Assembly (NCBI GenBank): GCA_963565915.1
Contig: OY751490.1
Location: forward strand, 4,278,001 to 4,342,000
Reading direction: 5' to 3'
DNA length: 64,000 nucleotides
Origin: Entoloma clypeatum
Taxonomy: Eukaryota > Basidiomycota > Agaricomycetes > Agaricales > Entolomataceae
Position 1 is the stretch's first letter; each line of letters starts with the position of its first letter. The notes under the pieces are model-generated. The model saw only the letters and a list, made by a program, of their open reading frames with translations, ran no database searches and was not told the origin of the DNA. Positions 55,283-64,000 of the stretch are shown here, one piece after another. Made by a program: the position numbers and the translations under genes.

Positions 55283-55358
55283 GCGAAACAAAAGTACCTA
55301 TATATATATGTGGGAAAAAGTAAGATGTATTTAGAAGTATGTACTAAATATGGGGGGG

Positions 55359-55668
55359 TGTTGAAACTTTTCCCATCACGTAGATTAGATTAGATTAGAT
55401 TACATCACGTGACCTTTACATATCTTCATTACATACTTGTTTGGTTGGTACAAACAGTAGTACAGTATATAAGACCAGGAAACTGTCAATACCAACAAGT
55501 TGTCTCTTGACTCTTAACCACCTCCATCGCTCTTACCAGCCTCAACCGCTCTCACCAGCCTCACACTCTCCAATCTATGTAAGTGGTCAGAACGGTATCG
55601 TAGAGTACTTCCACTGTAGCCGGTTGCTTCAGTACACCTGCGGCTAGCGCCCAGGTGGAACTTCAACA
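55359..55668 (+). repeat. Copia-B 3' LTR
   Basis: 310 bp, preceded by the purine tract TGGGGGGG. Confidence 0.97.
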
Positions 55669-55985
55669 GTACCCAGCCTTTTCGACATAATCTTTGAAGT
55701 CATCAATGTAAGCCTCCACATCTTGACTACCTTGGTAATAGGCTTCTCCCTCAAGAATGAGCCTTGCATCTGGTTCTTTGTTTTTCAGAGTGAACTCCGT
55801 GATGAACGTGGTTCGGAACTGTACACAGGTCTGATGGCACAGAGCTCCGGTCCAATGCTCTTGTCGGATGACGCAGTCGGCCAAGCATGCAGTGCGTCCA
55901 CTCTTCATGAAGGAAAGCGCCCAATAGATCCTAGCATGTGGAGGCCAGAGAAAGAATGTTTTCCTTGTGGGAAGAGGAGATAGGG
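55669..55985 (-). pseudogene. gag: Gypsy-E gag, N-terminal part
   Basis: SGRTACLADCVIRQEHWTGA, FRTTFITEFTLKNKEPDARL and DDFKDYVEKAGY, cut by Copia-B. The frame of the two gag parts differs by one, so a small indel also lies near the junction. Confidence 0.75.
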
Positions 55986-56039
55986 CACATGATTAATTAT
56001 GGAGGCTGTTGAGATTGGATTCTTCTTATACAACTTTCC

Positions 56040-56765
56040 TTGACAACCCATCAGGGTTCTATTGAATTCAAGGCTGTAACAAAGAAGAAAAGACCTTTCT
56101 TAAAGGCCATACATCGGAAGAGGCGGTTGGCATTTGCTATGAAGCACAGGGAATGGACAGTGGAGGACTGGAAGAGGGTCATTTGGTCAGATGAGACCAA
56201 AATCAACAGGTTTGGGTCAGATGGCAAGGAATGGGTCTGGAAAAAGAAGGGTGAGGGGCTTATTGAAAGAGAGGTTCAGGGCACAGTCAAGTTTGGGGGA
56301 GGAAATATTATGGTTTGGGGTTGTATGGGTTGGGAAGGTGTGGGGAGACTTGCAGAGGTTGAGGGGAGGATAGATGCTGATCAGTATGTGTCCATTTTGG
56401 AGGACAATTTGCTGCCCAGCATGGAGGAGAGTGGAATCTCTGAAGAGGAGATCATTTTTCAGCAGGACAATGACCCCAAGCATACCTCCAAGAAGGCCAA
56501 AAAATGGATGGACAGCAAGAATATTGCTCTGCTGGATTGGCCTGCACAGTCTCCAGACCTCAATCCTATTGAACACCTCTGGGTTCATATTAAAAGGAAG
56601 TTGAATGAATATCCAACACCATCCAAGGGAGTCTGGGAGATTTGGGACAGAGCAGCAGAGGTGTGGAATAATATAGAGCCAGAAGTGTGTCAAAACCTGA
56701 TACAAAGTATGCCAAGAAGGGTAGAGGCAGTAATCAAAGCTAAGGGGGGTAATACCAAGTACTAA
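56040..56765 (+). pseudogene. Tc1/mariner transposase, catalytic domain (DD34E), N terminus missing
   Basis: About 241 codons without a stop. WTVEDWKRVIWSDETKINRF holds the first Asp; IIFQQDNDPKHTSKKAKKW the second; QSPDLNPIEHLWVHIKRKL the Glu, 34 residues after the second Asp: a DD34E site. The N-terminal helix-turn-helix domains (about 100 residues) are absent, so it is not functional, although the catalytic part is undamaged. It ends at TAA 56763-56765. Confidence 0.9.
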
Positions 56766-57005
56766 AGTATAAAATACTGTATTTATTGTACATACTCACA
56801 AAACTGATTCAATGAGTCCCTGGAGTAATTTGATCATATATTGATCATTTCTTATGGGAATTACATAATTATTACAGATTCCGAGAGTCCTGAAGCAGGG
56901 CTTTTAACTAGATACCAATATCTTCTTTTGATTGGCATTATTTGCAAAGTTATTTTGAAGGTATTCACAAAGTAGCAAACATTGAATCAGTTTTGTGAGG
57001 CACTG
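56040..57005 (+). mobile_element. Tc1-type transposon remnant, 5' truncated
   Basis: Transposase coding sequence plus a 3' non-coding end reaching CACTG at 57005 and TA at 57006. The sequence ACAAAACTGATTCAATG occurs at about 56800 (direct) and, reversed, at 56979-56995, with CAGTGCCTC outermost. The 5' end and its inverted repeat are missing; the left border joins Gypsy-E gag. Confidence 0.8.
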
Positions 57006-57165
57006 TATGTACAATGAGTAATACTACTGTGGAAGGCAAGTCAGCGTGCGAGCAAACTGAGTGAAAAGAGATGCTGTGTCATAGTGAATAAGTAAGAGGG
57101 CACTGAGACTGGCCAATGAGTAAAAAGAATGACAAGGTCGTCAACGTAGCATATAGTCCGTAACA
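57006..57165 (-). repeat. Gypsy-B LTR fragment
   Basis: TATGTACAATGAGTAA ... AAGTCAGCGTGCGAGC ... AGAGGGCACTGAGACTGG ... AGTCCGTAACA parallels the Gypsy-B2 LTR (16908-17114), diverged. Its left part is replaced by the Tc1 remnant, whose TA falls at the matching CTATGTACA. Confidence 0.75.
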
Positions 57166-57266
57166 GGTGGAGTGGTGGTGGGGGATAAAAAAAGGGTGGG
57201 AAGGTTTTGCTGGCAGTTATGTTTGACTTTCGGTGATTGCCAAAAATGCTCGGCAGTCAATGCCAA

Positions 57267-57894
57267 TAGTGTTTTAGGGTTCGATCTCAAGAACCGAGAA
57301 CTGGACTGAAACCGGACTGCAATGAACCAGTTTTGAGACCAGACCACAGTCTCAGTCTTAAGGTTTTGCATTACCAGTGGTCTCTGGTTCATCATTTTCC
57401 AGGATTTTTAGAGACTGCAAGAAGACTGGTTTAAACTGGTCTTCAACTGAAAATCTCCCGCGGTAGGTCTACTCACCAACTGCAGTCTTTTCTTTGAGTT
57501 TTTCAATGTATTATTAGTTTCTTGGGTGATTTCATCAGCTGTCAGTGTCAAAGAAATATCAAAATAAATCGATATTCAACTGCAGTAGGTGAGTCTACCT
57601 ACCGCAGCTTTTTTTGGAATTTTATTATATGTCAGAAGATCATCAAATACATTAAAAAAACTCAAAAAAAACACTGCAGTAGGTGAGTATACCTACTGCA
57701 GCTGATTTTCTGTTGCAGACCAGTTTAAACTGGTTCAAACCGGTTCGGTCTCACCATGTGGGTCAACCAAGACCGGTTTATAGCGGTTCAGTCTGGTTTT
57801 TTTTTTCTTTTGAGTACCATGAAAGACCAGTCTGGTCTCCGGTCCTACCCTTTTTGGGTCAAAAAACCGGACTGGACCGAACTCTTAAACACTA
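57267..57894. mobile_element. hAT-type MITE with TAGTGTTT ends, longer relative of 29927-30355
   Basis: 628 bp; ends TAGTGTTTTAGGGTTCGATC and AACTCTTAAACACTA. 8-bp flanks AATGCCAA and AATGCGAA (7 of 8). Opposite orientation to the 29927 element, with an extra central block containing CTGCAGTAGGTGAGT-type repeats. The sequence TTGAATTGCCAAGTGATG at 63677 resembles its empty target. Confidence 0.8.
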
Positions 57895-58048
57895 AATGCG
57901 AAGTGATGCATGTCTTTGAAAATCATGCCCTCAATGCCCAAACTGTAGCACCAAAACCCACAAAAATAATTCTTACCTTATGTAGACATATTTAGAGACT
58001 CATAGGAAGTATATATAGAGTTATATACATGAGCTATGGATGGTAGAA
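57895..58048. repeat. interspersed repeat, copy 1
   Basis: AAGTGATG...TTGAAAATCATGCCCTCAA...ATACATGAGC...TATGGTAGA matches 63687-63833 in the same orientation. Non-coding; likely part of a larger unrecognised element that also carries the GTTGGGC arrays. Confidence 0.7.
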
Positions 58049-58604
58049 AGTTGGCCTCCAAATTGATGCATCAAAACACAATGTAAATCATGATGAACAG
58101 TGTGGCATGGTGTTTTCAAACACAAAAAACAACATTTTCTAGCTTCCTCCTTTGCACAACATTTGTACTCTAGATATACTATACATATACTATTGAAACA
58201 GTGTATGTAAACCTATTCAGGCCCTTCAAATAAAATTAAAGGACTTGATGAGGTGAATATGAACAAAATAGGTGGAAAGTTAAATACATATCTATTTATG
58301 AGTTCTATCACTTCCAACTATTATTAGACCATGAGGAAGGCACCATGCGTGCCTGCGTGATGTATTTTGTGCATTGTTTACTATTATTTGGTGTGGAACA
58401 CGGCACCTCAATGACTTAAAATCAGTGGCATCATTCCATAAAATCAACACATATTTATTGACATATGATACTCTGCTACATAATTGATATAGTCTGTAAG
58501 CTGACTTCCTCCTGTGTAGCCATATTAAGGAGAAATGTGATGTTTTTTGAGTTTGTTTACATATATTTGACACATTTGATGCACATGTGATGCATGTCAT
58601 CCAA
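58049..58604. other. unassigned, no gene seen
   Basis: AT-rich sequence up to the TSD of the LINE derivative; no ORF or repeat recognised. Confidence 0.4.
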
Positions 58605-58866
58605 CATCAAAAAGATGCTTTTTTTTTTTTTGTGTCAACAATTTATATACCGGTACCCTGAGGGCAGTCCGGTCACCTACTACTACAAGTCGGCAGTAAA
58701 GAATTTTAACGTGCGTGTGGGCTAGCACAGAAATGTCCAAAAAATAGAAAAGACAGTACAGCGATAAGATGCAATCAAGGGACTACAGAGGAGAGCATAC
58801 ACCAAAAGTAACACGATATGTAGAGAGAGACAACATACATGTAGCTGGATACTCCTTGAGGGGAGT

Positions 58867-60080
58867 ATGACTTTAAGCGTCCCCATGACCAGTTCACACC
58901 TCCCCATCATCACGGCCGCGGCCAGAGGCAGGGGCTTTCCGACGAGTACCGGTTTCCCCGGTCAAGGGACATACATGGAGGTCGAGCCCAGATGGCTCGC
59001 CCCTCGAATATCGGGCCATGATCCAGCCCTGGTCAAAACGGTGCTGCCAAAATTGGCAGCGTGGAGAGTTGGCAGTGTGAGGTTTGCTGCAGTTCTTGCA
59101 ATGAGCGTTGTGAGGACAAGGAGTCCCCTCGGCGGTGGGAGGAACGGGAGGGTTCGCATCAGGGCGTCCCTTGCAGCAGGTGGCAAGAGAGCGATGGTTT
59201 TCTTCACGGTGAGGACCCCTACAAATGGGGCAGAATACACGCGTGGAGTTGCAGAAGTTCGTGTTATGTCCCCACAAACAGCAGCGGGTGCAGAGAGGCA
59301 TACCAATCTTCATGGAGGCCTTTCGGAAGAAGCAGACCGTCGTCCCCAAGTTTAGGGAGCAGTTGAGGAATGTCTTCATCCGGGAGCCAGTTTGGGAGTC
59401 CCAGATGTCGAAGTAGATGGTGCATGTGTCGGCGCGCCTGGAATCACGAACGATCCGGGTGGAGCCGCAAGGCGAATGCTGTCTTTGAAGACAGAAGAGT
59501 GGAGGGTGCTTTCAGCGTCCTTGGAGGTGATAGGTCTGTCACCGCGGTAGAATGGGACACCTACGAGTTTACAGAATGAGCGGGATGACGGCACCTCGCA
59601 ACGGACTGAGCGTACGAAGGTTTCCAACCTGGAGAGGTCGGAGGGGGAAGGGACGCTGGTTGTGGTGAGGCAGAGCCCACTGTAAGCCAGGCGGAAGGAT
59701 TTGACCATGATTGAGCTCTGGAATGAGTCGACATGGCGAGAGATGCGTGTGGCCAGTGGGAGAAGGTCTACCATAGTATCCTTCGCATCCACGACAACAA
59801 CAATGGAGCGGCGTGAGGGGCCGTTGGACATGTTGTAAGGGCGACGCCTAGCAACAGGAGGTGTGTTCCACCCAGGTTGGGGGTTCACAGGGGGAAGAGG
59901 AGGCGGGGGGCCACTAGGTGCCTGAGCAGCACGAGGCGGCCACTTGCAACTGGAGGGGGGAGGGCGAGCGAGATTTAGGGCCCCCCTTGTGGGGGACCCT
60001 AGTATGTCATGGTTGGTTGCCGAGGGGGTGATACCCTCGGACTTATCCCAAGCTCGCCCATCCCAGAATCAACTTAGATT
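58867..60080 (-). pseudogene. LINE ORF1 (gag-like, zinc knuckles)
   Basis: From right to left: a Pro-rich start (NPQPGWNTPPVARRRPYNMS), then RSIVVVVDAKDTMVDLLPLA and SSIMVKSFRLAYSGLCL, the RNA-binding part; SRSFCKLVGVPFYRGDRPIT; a frameshift near 59460; then CTIYFDIWDSQTGSRMKTFL and a cysteine-rich end: CTRCCLWGHNTNFC, CPICRGPHREENH and CKNCSKPHTANSPRC. These are the serial zinc knuckles of fungal LINE ORF1 proteins. It ends at RGRDDGEV with no ORF2 after it. The true start is not clear, since upstream sequence is open without ATG to about 60080. Confidence 0.8.
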
Positions 60081-60895
60081 CAAACCTGAGCTTATTAATC
60101 TCAGGCGGACCGACAGAGGATTTAGTACTCTCGAGCCGGATCAGGGGATTGCCCTGAGCCGCTATGGCCCACTGCCCAACTTCGCCCGGACCGTTTCCCG
60201 TTGTCAGGCAGATGGTTCACTGATGCCGATTGGCGCGGATCCCCATTTGTCCCAACTCTCTGTCTTGCCACAGGGTCAACCGGTTGTGCACTTTCAGGCC
60301 TGGGCCTTACTACCGGAGTTATTGTTACATGCCCGTGACTAACGACCAGCTTGACCCTAGAGGTCGATCATCAGATCTCGCCATTGTCCCCCGAAAGTTA
60401 TTTATAGCAAGACCCGATCCGACACCCAGGGGAGTCTGACTGGGGGAGGTGACCTGATGAGTAACCCGGCTGAGATTGGTATTTTGCAACCATCCCTCGG
60501 CCTCACTCTCGGCTTGTTATTACCCTAATACCTCCTCTTATTGTCCCTTATCCTTTCGGTCCCTTTCGGGCAATGCCCCTAATCACTAGGTCACCACTTA
60601 AGGCATTACCAGCAACTTTGGAACTCGCCGGCAAGCCGGCTACTTGGGGGCTTAGTCATCATACTGGGGCGGTTTTTTAGACTGGTTCTCATCCAGGGTC
60701 TCCCAAAGTCAGCAATCATGTGACCCATTGCCATCGGCGCCGGTAACCCAGCAGCTGCCCAACTTGACTAAGGTCGGACCGATGTTATGTGGTAACACGT
60801 TCCATCATGTGATATTATGTAACGACACATGACTACTCCGTGCACCCCCAACTTTGTGCTATCATAGGAGACATTCCCACAATAGACTTACCAGG

Positions 60896-60988
60896 TATTG
60901 GGATCAGCCAGATTCGAACCAGCAACCTTTCCCTAGGCAGCACTAGCCTAAGATGCAGACAGCATGACCGTTACGCCAGACTGCTGCT
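60896..60988 (-). ncRNA. tRNA-like head of the LINE derivative (RNA polymerase III promoter)
   Basis: On the minus strand GAGCAGCAGTCTGGCGTAAC starts at the TSD. A box TGGCGTAACGG at 60978-60968, B box GGTTCGAATCT at 60920-60910, spaced as in a tRNA with a long variable arm. It is not a good cloverleaf gene, so I call it tRNA-derived. Confidence 0.55.
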
Positions 60989-61208
60989 CATCAAAAAGAT
61001 GCATCCGCCCATTGCTGACTCTGCAATGAGGGGCACAGATGCTGAAAAGGCCAGAATATATTTATAGACTTTATTTATAATCTGTCTACTTGTGATCAAG
61101 GCAGGAGGGAGCACACACACACCTTTTGTGTTTTCCTTTAAGTGTGCCTATTTGGGAAGTGGGAAAGTTGTGATGTAGAATGAGTGTGATACACCAGATA
61201 TAATGGAC

Positions 61209-61290
61209 TTGGGGCTCAGTTGGTTAGATAGATGACTGAACTAATGTTCTGCACTATAGAGGTTGTGAGTTCAATTCTTGCAAATGGCAC
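61209..61290 (+). repeat. tRNA-derived SINE-like sequence
   Basis: A box GGCTCAGTTGG (61213-61223) and B box-like GAGTTCAATTC (61267-61277), followed by CAAATGGCACAAATTTTGC. Spacing fits a tRNA-derived head. It runs into CCGGTTT-rich repeat sequence. Confidence 0.4.
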
Positions 61291-61339
61291 AAATTTTGCA
61301 CTTTGCCATTTCGTGATCTTGATTTCAGTTCCTCAGATT

Positions 61340-61541
61340 GTTCCATGGAAATGACCGGTTTAAACCTGTTCGAACTGGTCTTTGGCTGGTCTTGCAAATT
61401 CTGAAGTTTGGAGTGAACCGAGGACCAGCGAGATCCAAAACCTGGAAAACCGAGACCGGCAGTCTGGTCTTTCACTGGTTCAGTTCAATCTGGTCTCAGT
61501 CTAATTCACAAAAAAGTAAACTGGACCTTTGAACACTAGTC
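61340..61541. repeat. TAGTGTTT-type MITE fragment
   Basis: GACCGGTTTAAACCTG, CCGAGACCGG and the end CCTTTGAACACTAG match the interior and one end of the TAGTGTTT family. The other end was not found. Confidence 0.5.
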
Positions 61542-61898
61542 TAGGTACACATGCATGGATCACCCTATTGCATCATGAAATATCATGGTCATTAATCGCT
61601 GAAATGTTGCAGGAGCATTAGTCTCCTATCCACATGTTGTGGCTGACAAGTGTTCCTGTGATAGTTGCAAATGCATTCTTTTCAACATCTTCAGCATGTA
61701 TGTGTACCTGTTCATATACCGTCCAGTATATTCAACCAGAGACTGAGACATGCTCATGCATGAGCTGTGGCAACCTTTCATGCATATGGTTACAGTGATT
61801 TTTGACCACTTCCATGACACCCGAGTGTTATATCTCAGATGAATTGCTGCAGGTACAGAGTATCCTCTGTAGGGTGTAGATCCCCTGTGATTAGTGTT
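61542..61898. other. unassigned, no gene seen
   Basis: No ORF with motifs or repeat recognised. Confidence 0.4.
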
Positions 61899-62086
61899 TG
61901 AAAGTCCAGTTAAAAAAAAGAAATTAACCACTAACCAGACCAAACCAAACCAGTGGTTTGGTTAACCAACTGGTTTGAGTTAATTAGATTCAGACATACC
62001 ACTGGTTTAAGTTGAACACTTTGGGAACAAAAATTAACCAGGTTTAACCAATTTAAACCAGTTTAAACCACTGACCTTCATACAAG
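61899..62086. repeat. AACCAGTTT-rich repeat starting TAGTGTTT
   Basis: Begins TAGTGTTTGAAAGTCC and contains many AAACCA/TGGTTT words in both orientations, like a CpG-free version of the TAGTGTTT MITE interior. Other end unclear. Confidence 0.45.
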
Positions 62087-62389
62087 CAAGGGGGTCTTTC
62101 ACTCACACGAAAATGACAGAAAAGGAGACAAGACCAATGGGAGCCTGGTCCCACCAGTCTTGCCAGTCTTACATTATAGAACTATGAGTCTAACTACAGT
62201 AAAGACTAAAAAAAGCAATCCAAGGTGATTCACACAAGCGTGGACAGGGTTGGGTGCAAGTGCAGGTCATTGGACCTGGGTCGGGGGCCATTCGGCATTT
62301 GTTGAGGCCGTTGGACAGGAGAGATGGGCGATTGGGTGCACGTGGACGGCATTGGGTGTTGGGCATGACTCCATCAAGGCCTTATGTTT

Positions 62390-62465
62390 TATTGATGTTC
62401 ATCGCTCGGCATTGACTGCCGAGCACTTTCGGCAATCGCCGAAACTCGAACCATAATTTGACAGA
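62390..62465. repeat. repeat shared with 57215-57266
   Basis: GCTCGGCATTGACTGCCGAG and CGGCAATCGCCGAAA are matched, reversed and decayed, at 57218-57266. Both sit beside GTTGGGC-type arrays or their remnants. Confidence 0.55.
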
Positions 62466-62519
62466 CAGCCAATGAAACGTTCCCACACTTCGTTTATCCA
62501 CCCTCCCACTCCATCTGGC

Positions 62520-63000
62520 CACCACTTCCGCCCAACAGCCACCACTCGTGCCCAACGGCCACCATTCATGCCACATGGGCCCCTCTAGCGCCCAATGGCC
62601 CCCTTTTGTGCCGAACGGCGTCCAGTCGCGCCCAACACCCTCCATTTGAGCCCAACAGCCGCCCCTCGTGCCCAACTGCCACGACCCGTGTCTAATGCCC
62701 CATTTCATGCCCAACGGCCCCCTCTAGTGCCCAATGCCCTTCCTTCGCACGCACCGCCCTCCAACTTGCGCCAACGGCCTCCTTTCGCGTGCAACGCCCT
62801 TCCTTCAAGCCCAACGACCCCCTCTAGCAACCAACGGCGTCCACTGGCGCTCAACGCCCTTCCTTCACGTGCACCGCCCTCCAACTTGCACCAACGCCCT
62901 CCCTTTGCACGCAATGCCCTTTCTTCAAGTCCAACCACCCAAGTCCAACCGCCTCTTCTCGCGCGCAACACCCTCTCACGGCCTCCATTCACGCCCACTG
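62520..63000. repeat. GCCCAAC minisatellite, reverse orientation
   Basis: Degenerate units such as GTGCCCAACGGCC and GCACCGCCCTCCAACTTGC. It is the complement orientation of the array at 47200-47720. The open frames through it are repeat artefacts. Confidence 0.75.
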
Positions 63001-63049
63001 ACATTATGTATGACCTTGGTATATATTTAGATCAAATGTATTATACAAA

Positions 63050-63223
63050 ATTGGTTCTGACCGGTGCAGACCAGTTCGGTCCACCCTCTGTGAGTCCAAT
63101 GGACCCAGTCCTTTGTGGTCCGGTCCGGTCTTTTGCCGTTCTGCGGTTTTGAAAGACCAGTCTCGGTCTCAGTCCATGCCTTTCAGAGGCAAAACACTGA
63201 ACCGAACCGAACCCTCAAACACT
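63050..63223. repeat. TAGTGTTT-type MITE fragment
   Basis: GACCGGTGCAGACCAGTTCG, GGTCCGGTCCGGTC and the end CCGAACCCTCAAACACTA. Left end not defined. Confidence 0.5.
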
Positions 63224-63229
63224 AGGCAC

Positions 63230-63640
63230 GAGTGCAGGTCGTTGGACATGAGTCAGAGGGCCGTTGGACACGAGAGACAGGCATAGGCACAAGAAACAGG
63301 TGAGGGGAGAAAGGAGGCCGTTGGATGTGAGCGGGGGCTATTGGGCATGAGAGTGGGCCGTTGGAGGCTGTTGGGCTCGAGAGATGGGCTCAGGATGCCA
63401 TTGGGGGTCACAGGAGGGCGTTGGACATGAGTGGGGGCCCTTCAGTGGGAGAGGGGGCATTGGGCATGAGGAGGGGCCATTGGGCATGAAGAGAGGCCGT
63501 TGGTAATGAGTTGGGGTTGTTGGGCATGAGTTGGGATTGTTGGGTGCTAGAGGGGGGCATTGGGCATGAGGAGGGGCCATTGGCCATTAGAGAGGCTGTT
63601 GGGCACAGATGGTGGCCAGATGGAGTGGAGGTGGGGGAAA
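63230..63640. repeat. GTTGGGC minisatellite, second forward array
   Basis: Units around GGCCGTTGGGCATGAG(T)GGGG, 20-30 bp, plus-strand G-rich like 47200-47720. Confidence 0.75.
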
Positions 63641-63686
63641 ACAAGAGTGTGGGAAGCTTTGGCTGGTGTCGAGTGTTTGAATTGCC

Positions 63687-63833
63687 AAGTGATGTGCGTC
63701 GTTGAAAATCACGCCTTCAATGTCCAAACTGTGGCACCAAAAGCACCAAAAATAGTTCTTGAGTTATATAGAGATACTTAGAAGCTAATAGTAAGTATAT
63801 AAAGAGTTAGATACATGAGCTTTGTATGGTAGA
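63687..63833. repeat. interspersed repeat, copy 2
   Basis: Matches 57895-58048; the sequence just before it (GAATTGCC) is the uninterrupted form of the site occupied by the MITE at 57267-57894. Confidence 0.7.
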
Positions 63834-64000
63834 CAGTCTGTACACCACAAACGTACTAAGTAGATAGAATAGTACTTGTTTTTTCTTGTTTCAGAGCGAT
63901 GTGAGCGGGCCCGGTTTGTCGGGATAAGCGCAGTGAAAGTCGGAGACAAGCTCGGGGGCGTTTTCCAATTCATTGGCTGGTAGCCCAGAGAATTCTTCAT

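Larger units (their letters stand above)
49882..55668 (+). mobile_element. Copia-B, intact young Ty1/Copia retrotransposon, TSD GTACC
   Basis: LTRs of 310 bp (49882-50191, 55359-55668); I find one difference (CCGCC against CCACC). Perfect TSD GTACC at 49877-49881 and 55669-55673. Primer site, one long polyprotein frame without a stop, and a GGGGGGG purine tract before the 3' LTR are all present. It is the only element in the window that looks able to move on its own. Confidence 0.97.
45108..55985 (-). mobile_element. Gypsy-E, degenerate Ty3/Gypsy remnant split by a hAT MITE and Copia-B
   Basis: Minus-strand pieces: gag at 55669-55985 and 49440-49876; protease 48866-49230; RT 47894-48300 and 46772-46894; RNase H and integrase 45108-46772. 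Removing the MITE with one TSD joins QIKYLGL to IIEKGHVEM in frame. The 5' LTR is not recognisable, nor is a 3' LTR left of 45108. Confidence 0.85.
58619..60988 (-). mobile_element. tRNA-headed non-LTR retrotransposon derivative (LINE ORF1, no ORF2)
   Basis: 2370 bp on the minus strand, bounded by a 14-bp TSD CATCAAAAAGATGC (58605-58618, 60989-61002). The 3' end has a poly(A) tail (T run at 58619). The 5' end is a tRNA-like sequence with A and B boxes. Inside lies a broken ORF1; ORF2 (endonuclease, RT) is missing. Target-site length and tail fit L1-type target-primed insertion. Confidence 0.8.

Noticed and set aside
59944..60342. 132-codon plus-strand open frame
   Set aside because: It is antisense to the LINE ORF1 and leader and has no motif; a by-product of high GC.
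60896..60988. functional tRNA gene
   Set aside because: A and B boxes are present but the stems do not pair well and it forms the end of a mobile unit with TSD.
62595..63152. 185-codon frame rich in Pro/Ala
   Set aside because: Again minisatellite translation, no start context or domain.

Overview
The window looks like a heterochromatic, transposon-packed stretch of a filamentous basidiomycete genome, probably an Agaricomycete. Support: chromodomain-bearing Ty3/Gypsy elements, Ty1/Copia elements, a P-loop gene of the Crinkler/RHS type with 54-bp introns, and an absence of clear housekeeping genes. Nearly everything is mobile DNA, much of it nested, and most open reading frames are broken. 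No rRNA, true tRNA gene or CRISPR array was seen.

Layout. 671-12667 is Gypsy-A (LTR remnants, pol, and a spliced antisense ORF), split by Gypsy-B1 (5140-11710, 5-bp TSD GGCAA). 12990-14147 is a gag fragment of the Gypsy-A type. 14920-29456 is Gypsy-C (minus strand), split by Copia-A (15630-27574, TSD CAACC). Copia-A is itself split by Gypsy-B2 (16713-22152, TSD AATGA) and by a 1.28-kb solo LTR (23758-25041, TSD GCGT). A second solo LTR (28328-28698, TSD GTTTC) sits in Gypsy-C gag. MITE-like elements follow, then a Crinkler/RHS-like gene (32545-34673, minus), then a large inverted repeat (34727-36566) holding a TA-flanked MITE. 36616-42789 is Gypsy-D (TSD ATTAC). 45108-55985 is Gypsy-E (minus), split by a hAT-type MITE (46895-47885, TSD AGGCCAAG) and by a young, intact Copia-B (49882-55668, TSD GTACC). 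The right end holds a Tc1 transposase remnant, a Gypsy-B LTR fragment, hAT-type MITEs, a LINE derivative with a tRNA-like head (58619-60988, 14-bp TSD), a SINE-like sequence and minisatellites.

How it works together. Removing each insertion and one TSD copy restores the host element's reading frame in several cases, which fixes the insertion order. Most premature stops are TGA where family context or a paralogous copy shows CGA, pointing to methyl-CpG deamination. Only Copia-B is uninterrupted, and it is also the element with nearly identical LTRs.

The most unusual signals are: (1) an antisense, intron-containing ORF in Gypsy-A encoding a Zn2Cys6-like cluster plus coiled coil, in an element saturated with the word TCCG (zinc clusters of this class bind CCG/CGG triplets), which suggests a self-recognition system; (2) 17 copies of AGTACC spread through all reading frames and both UTRs of Copia-B; (3) Tf1-like self-priming complementarity in Gypsy-B and Gypsy-D; (4) a conserved extra ORF after pol in Gypsy-B.
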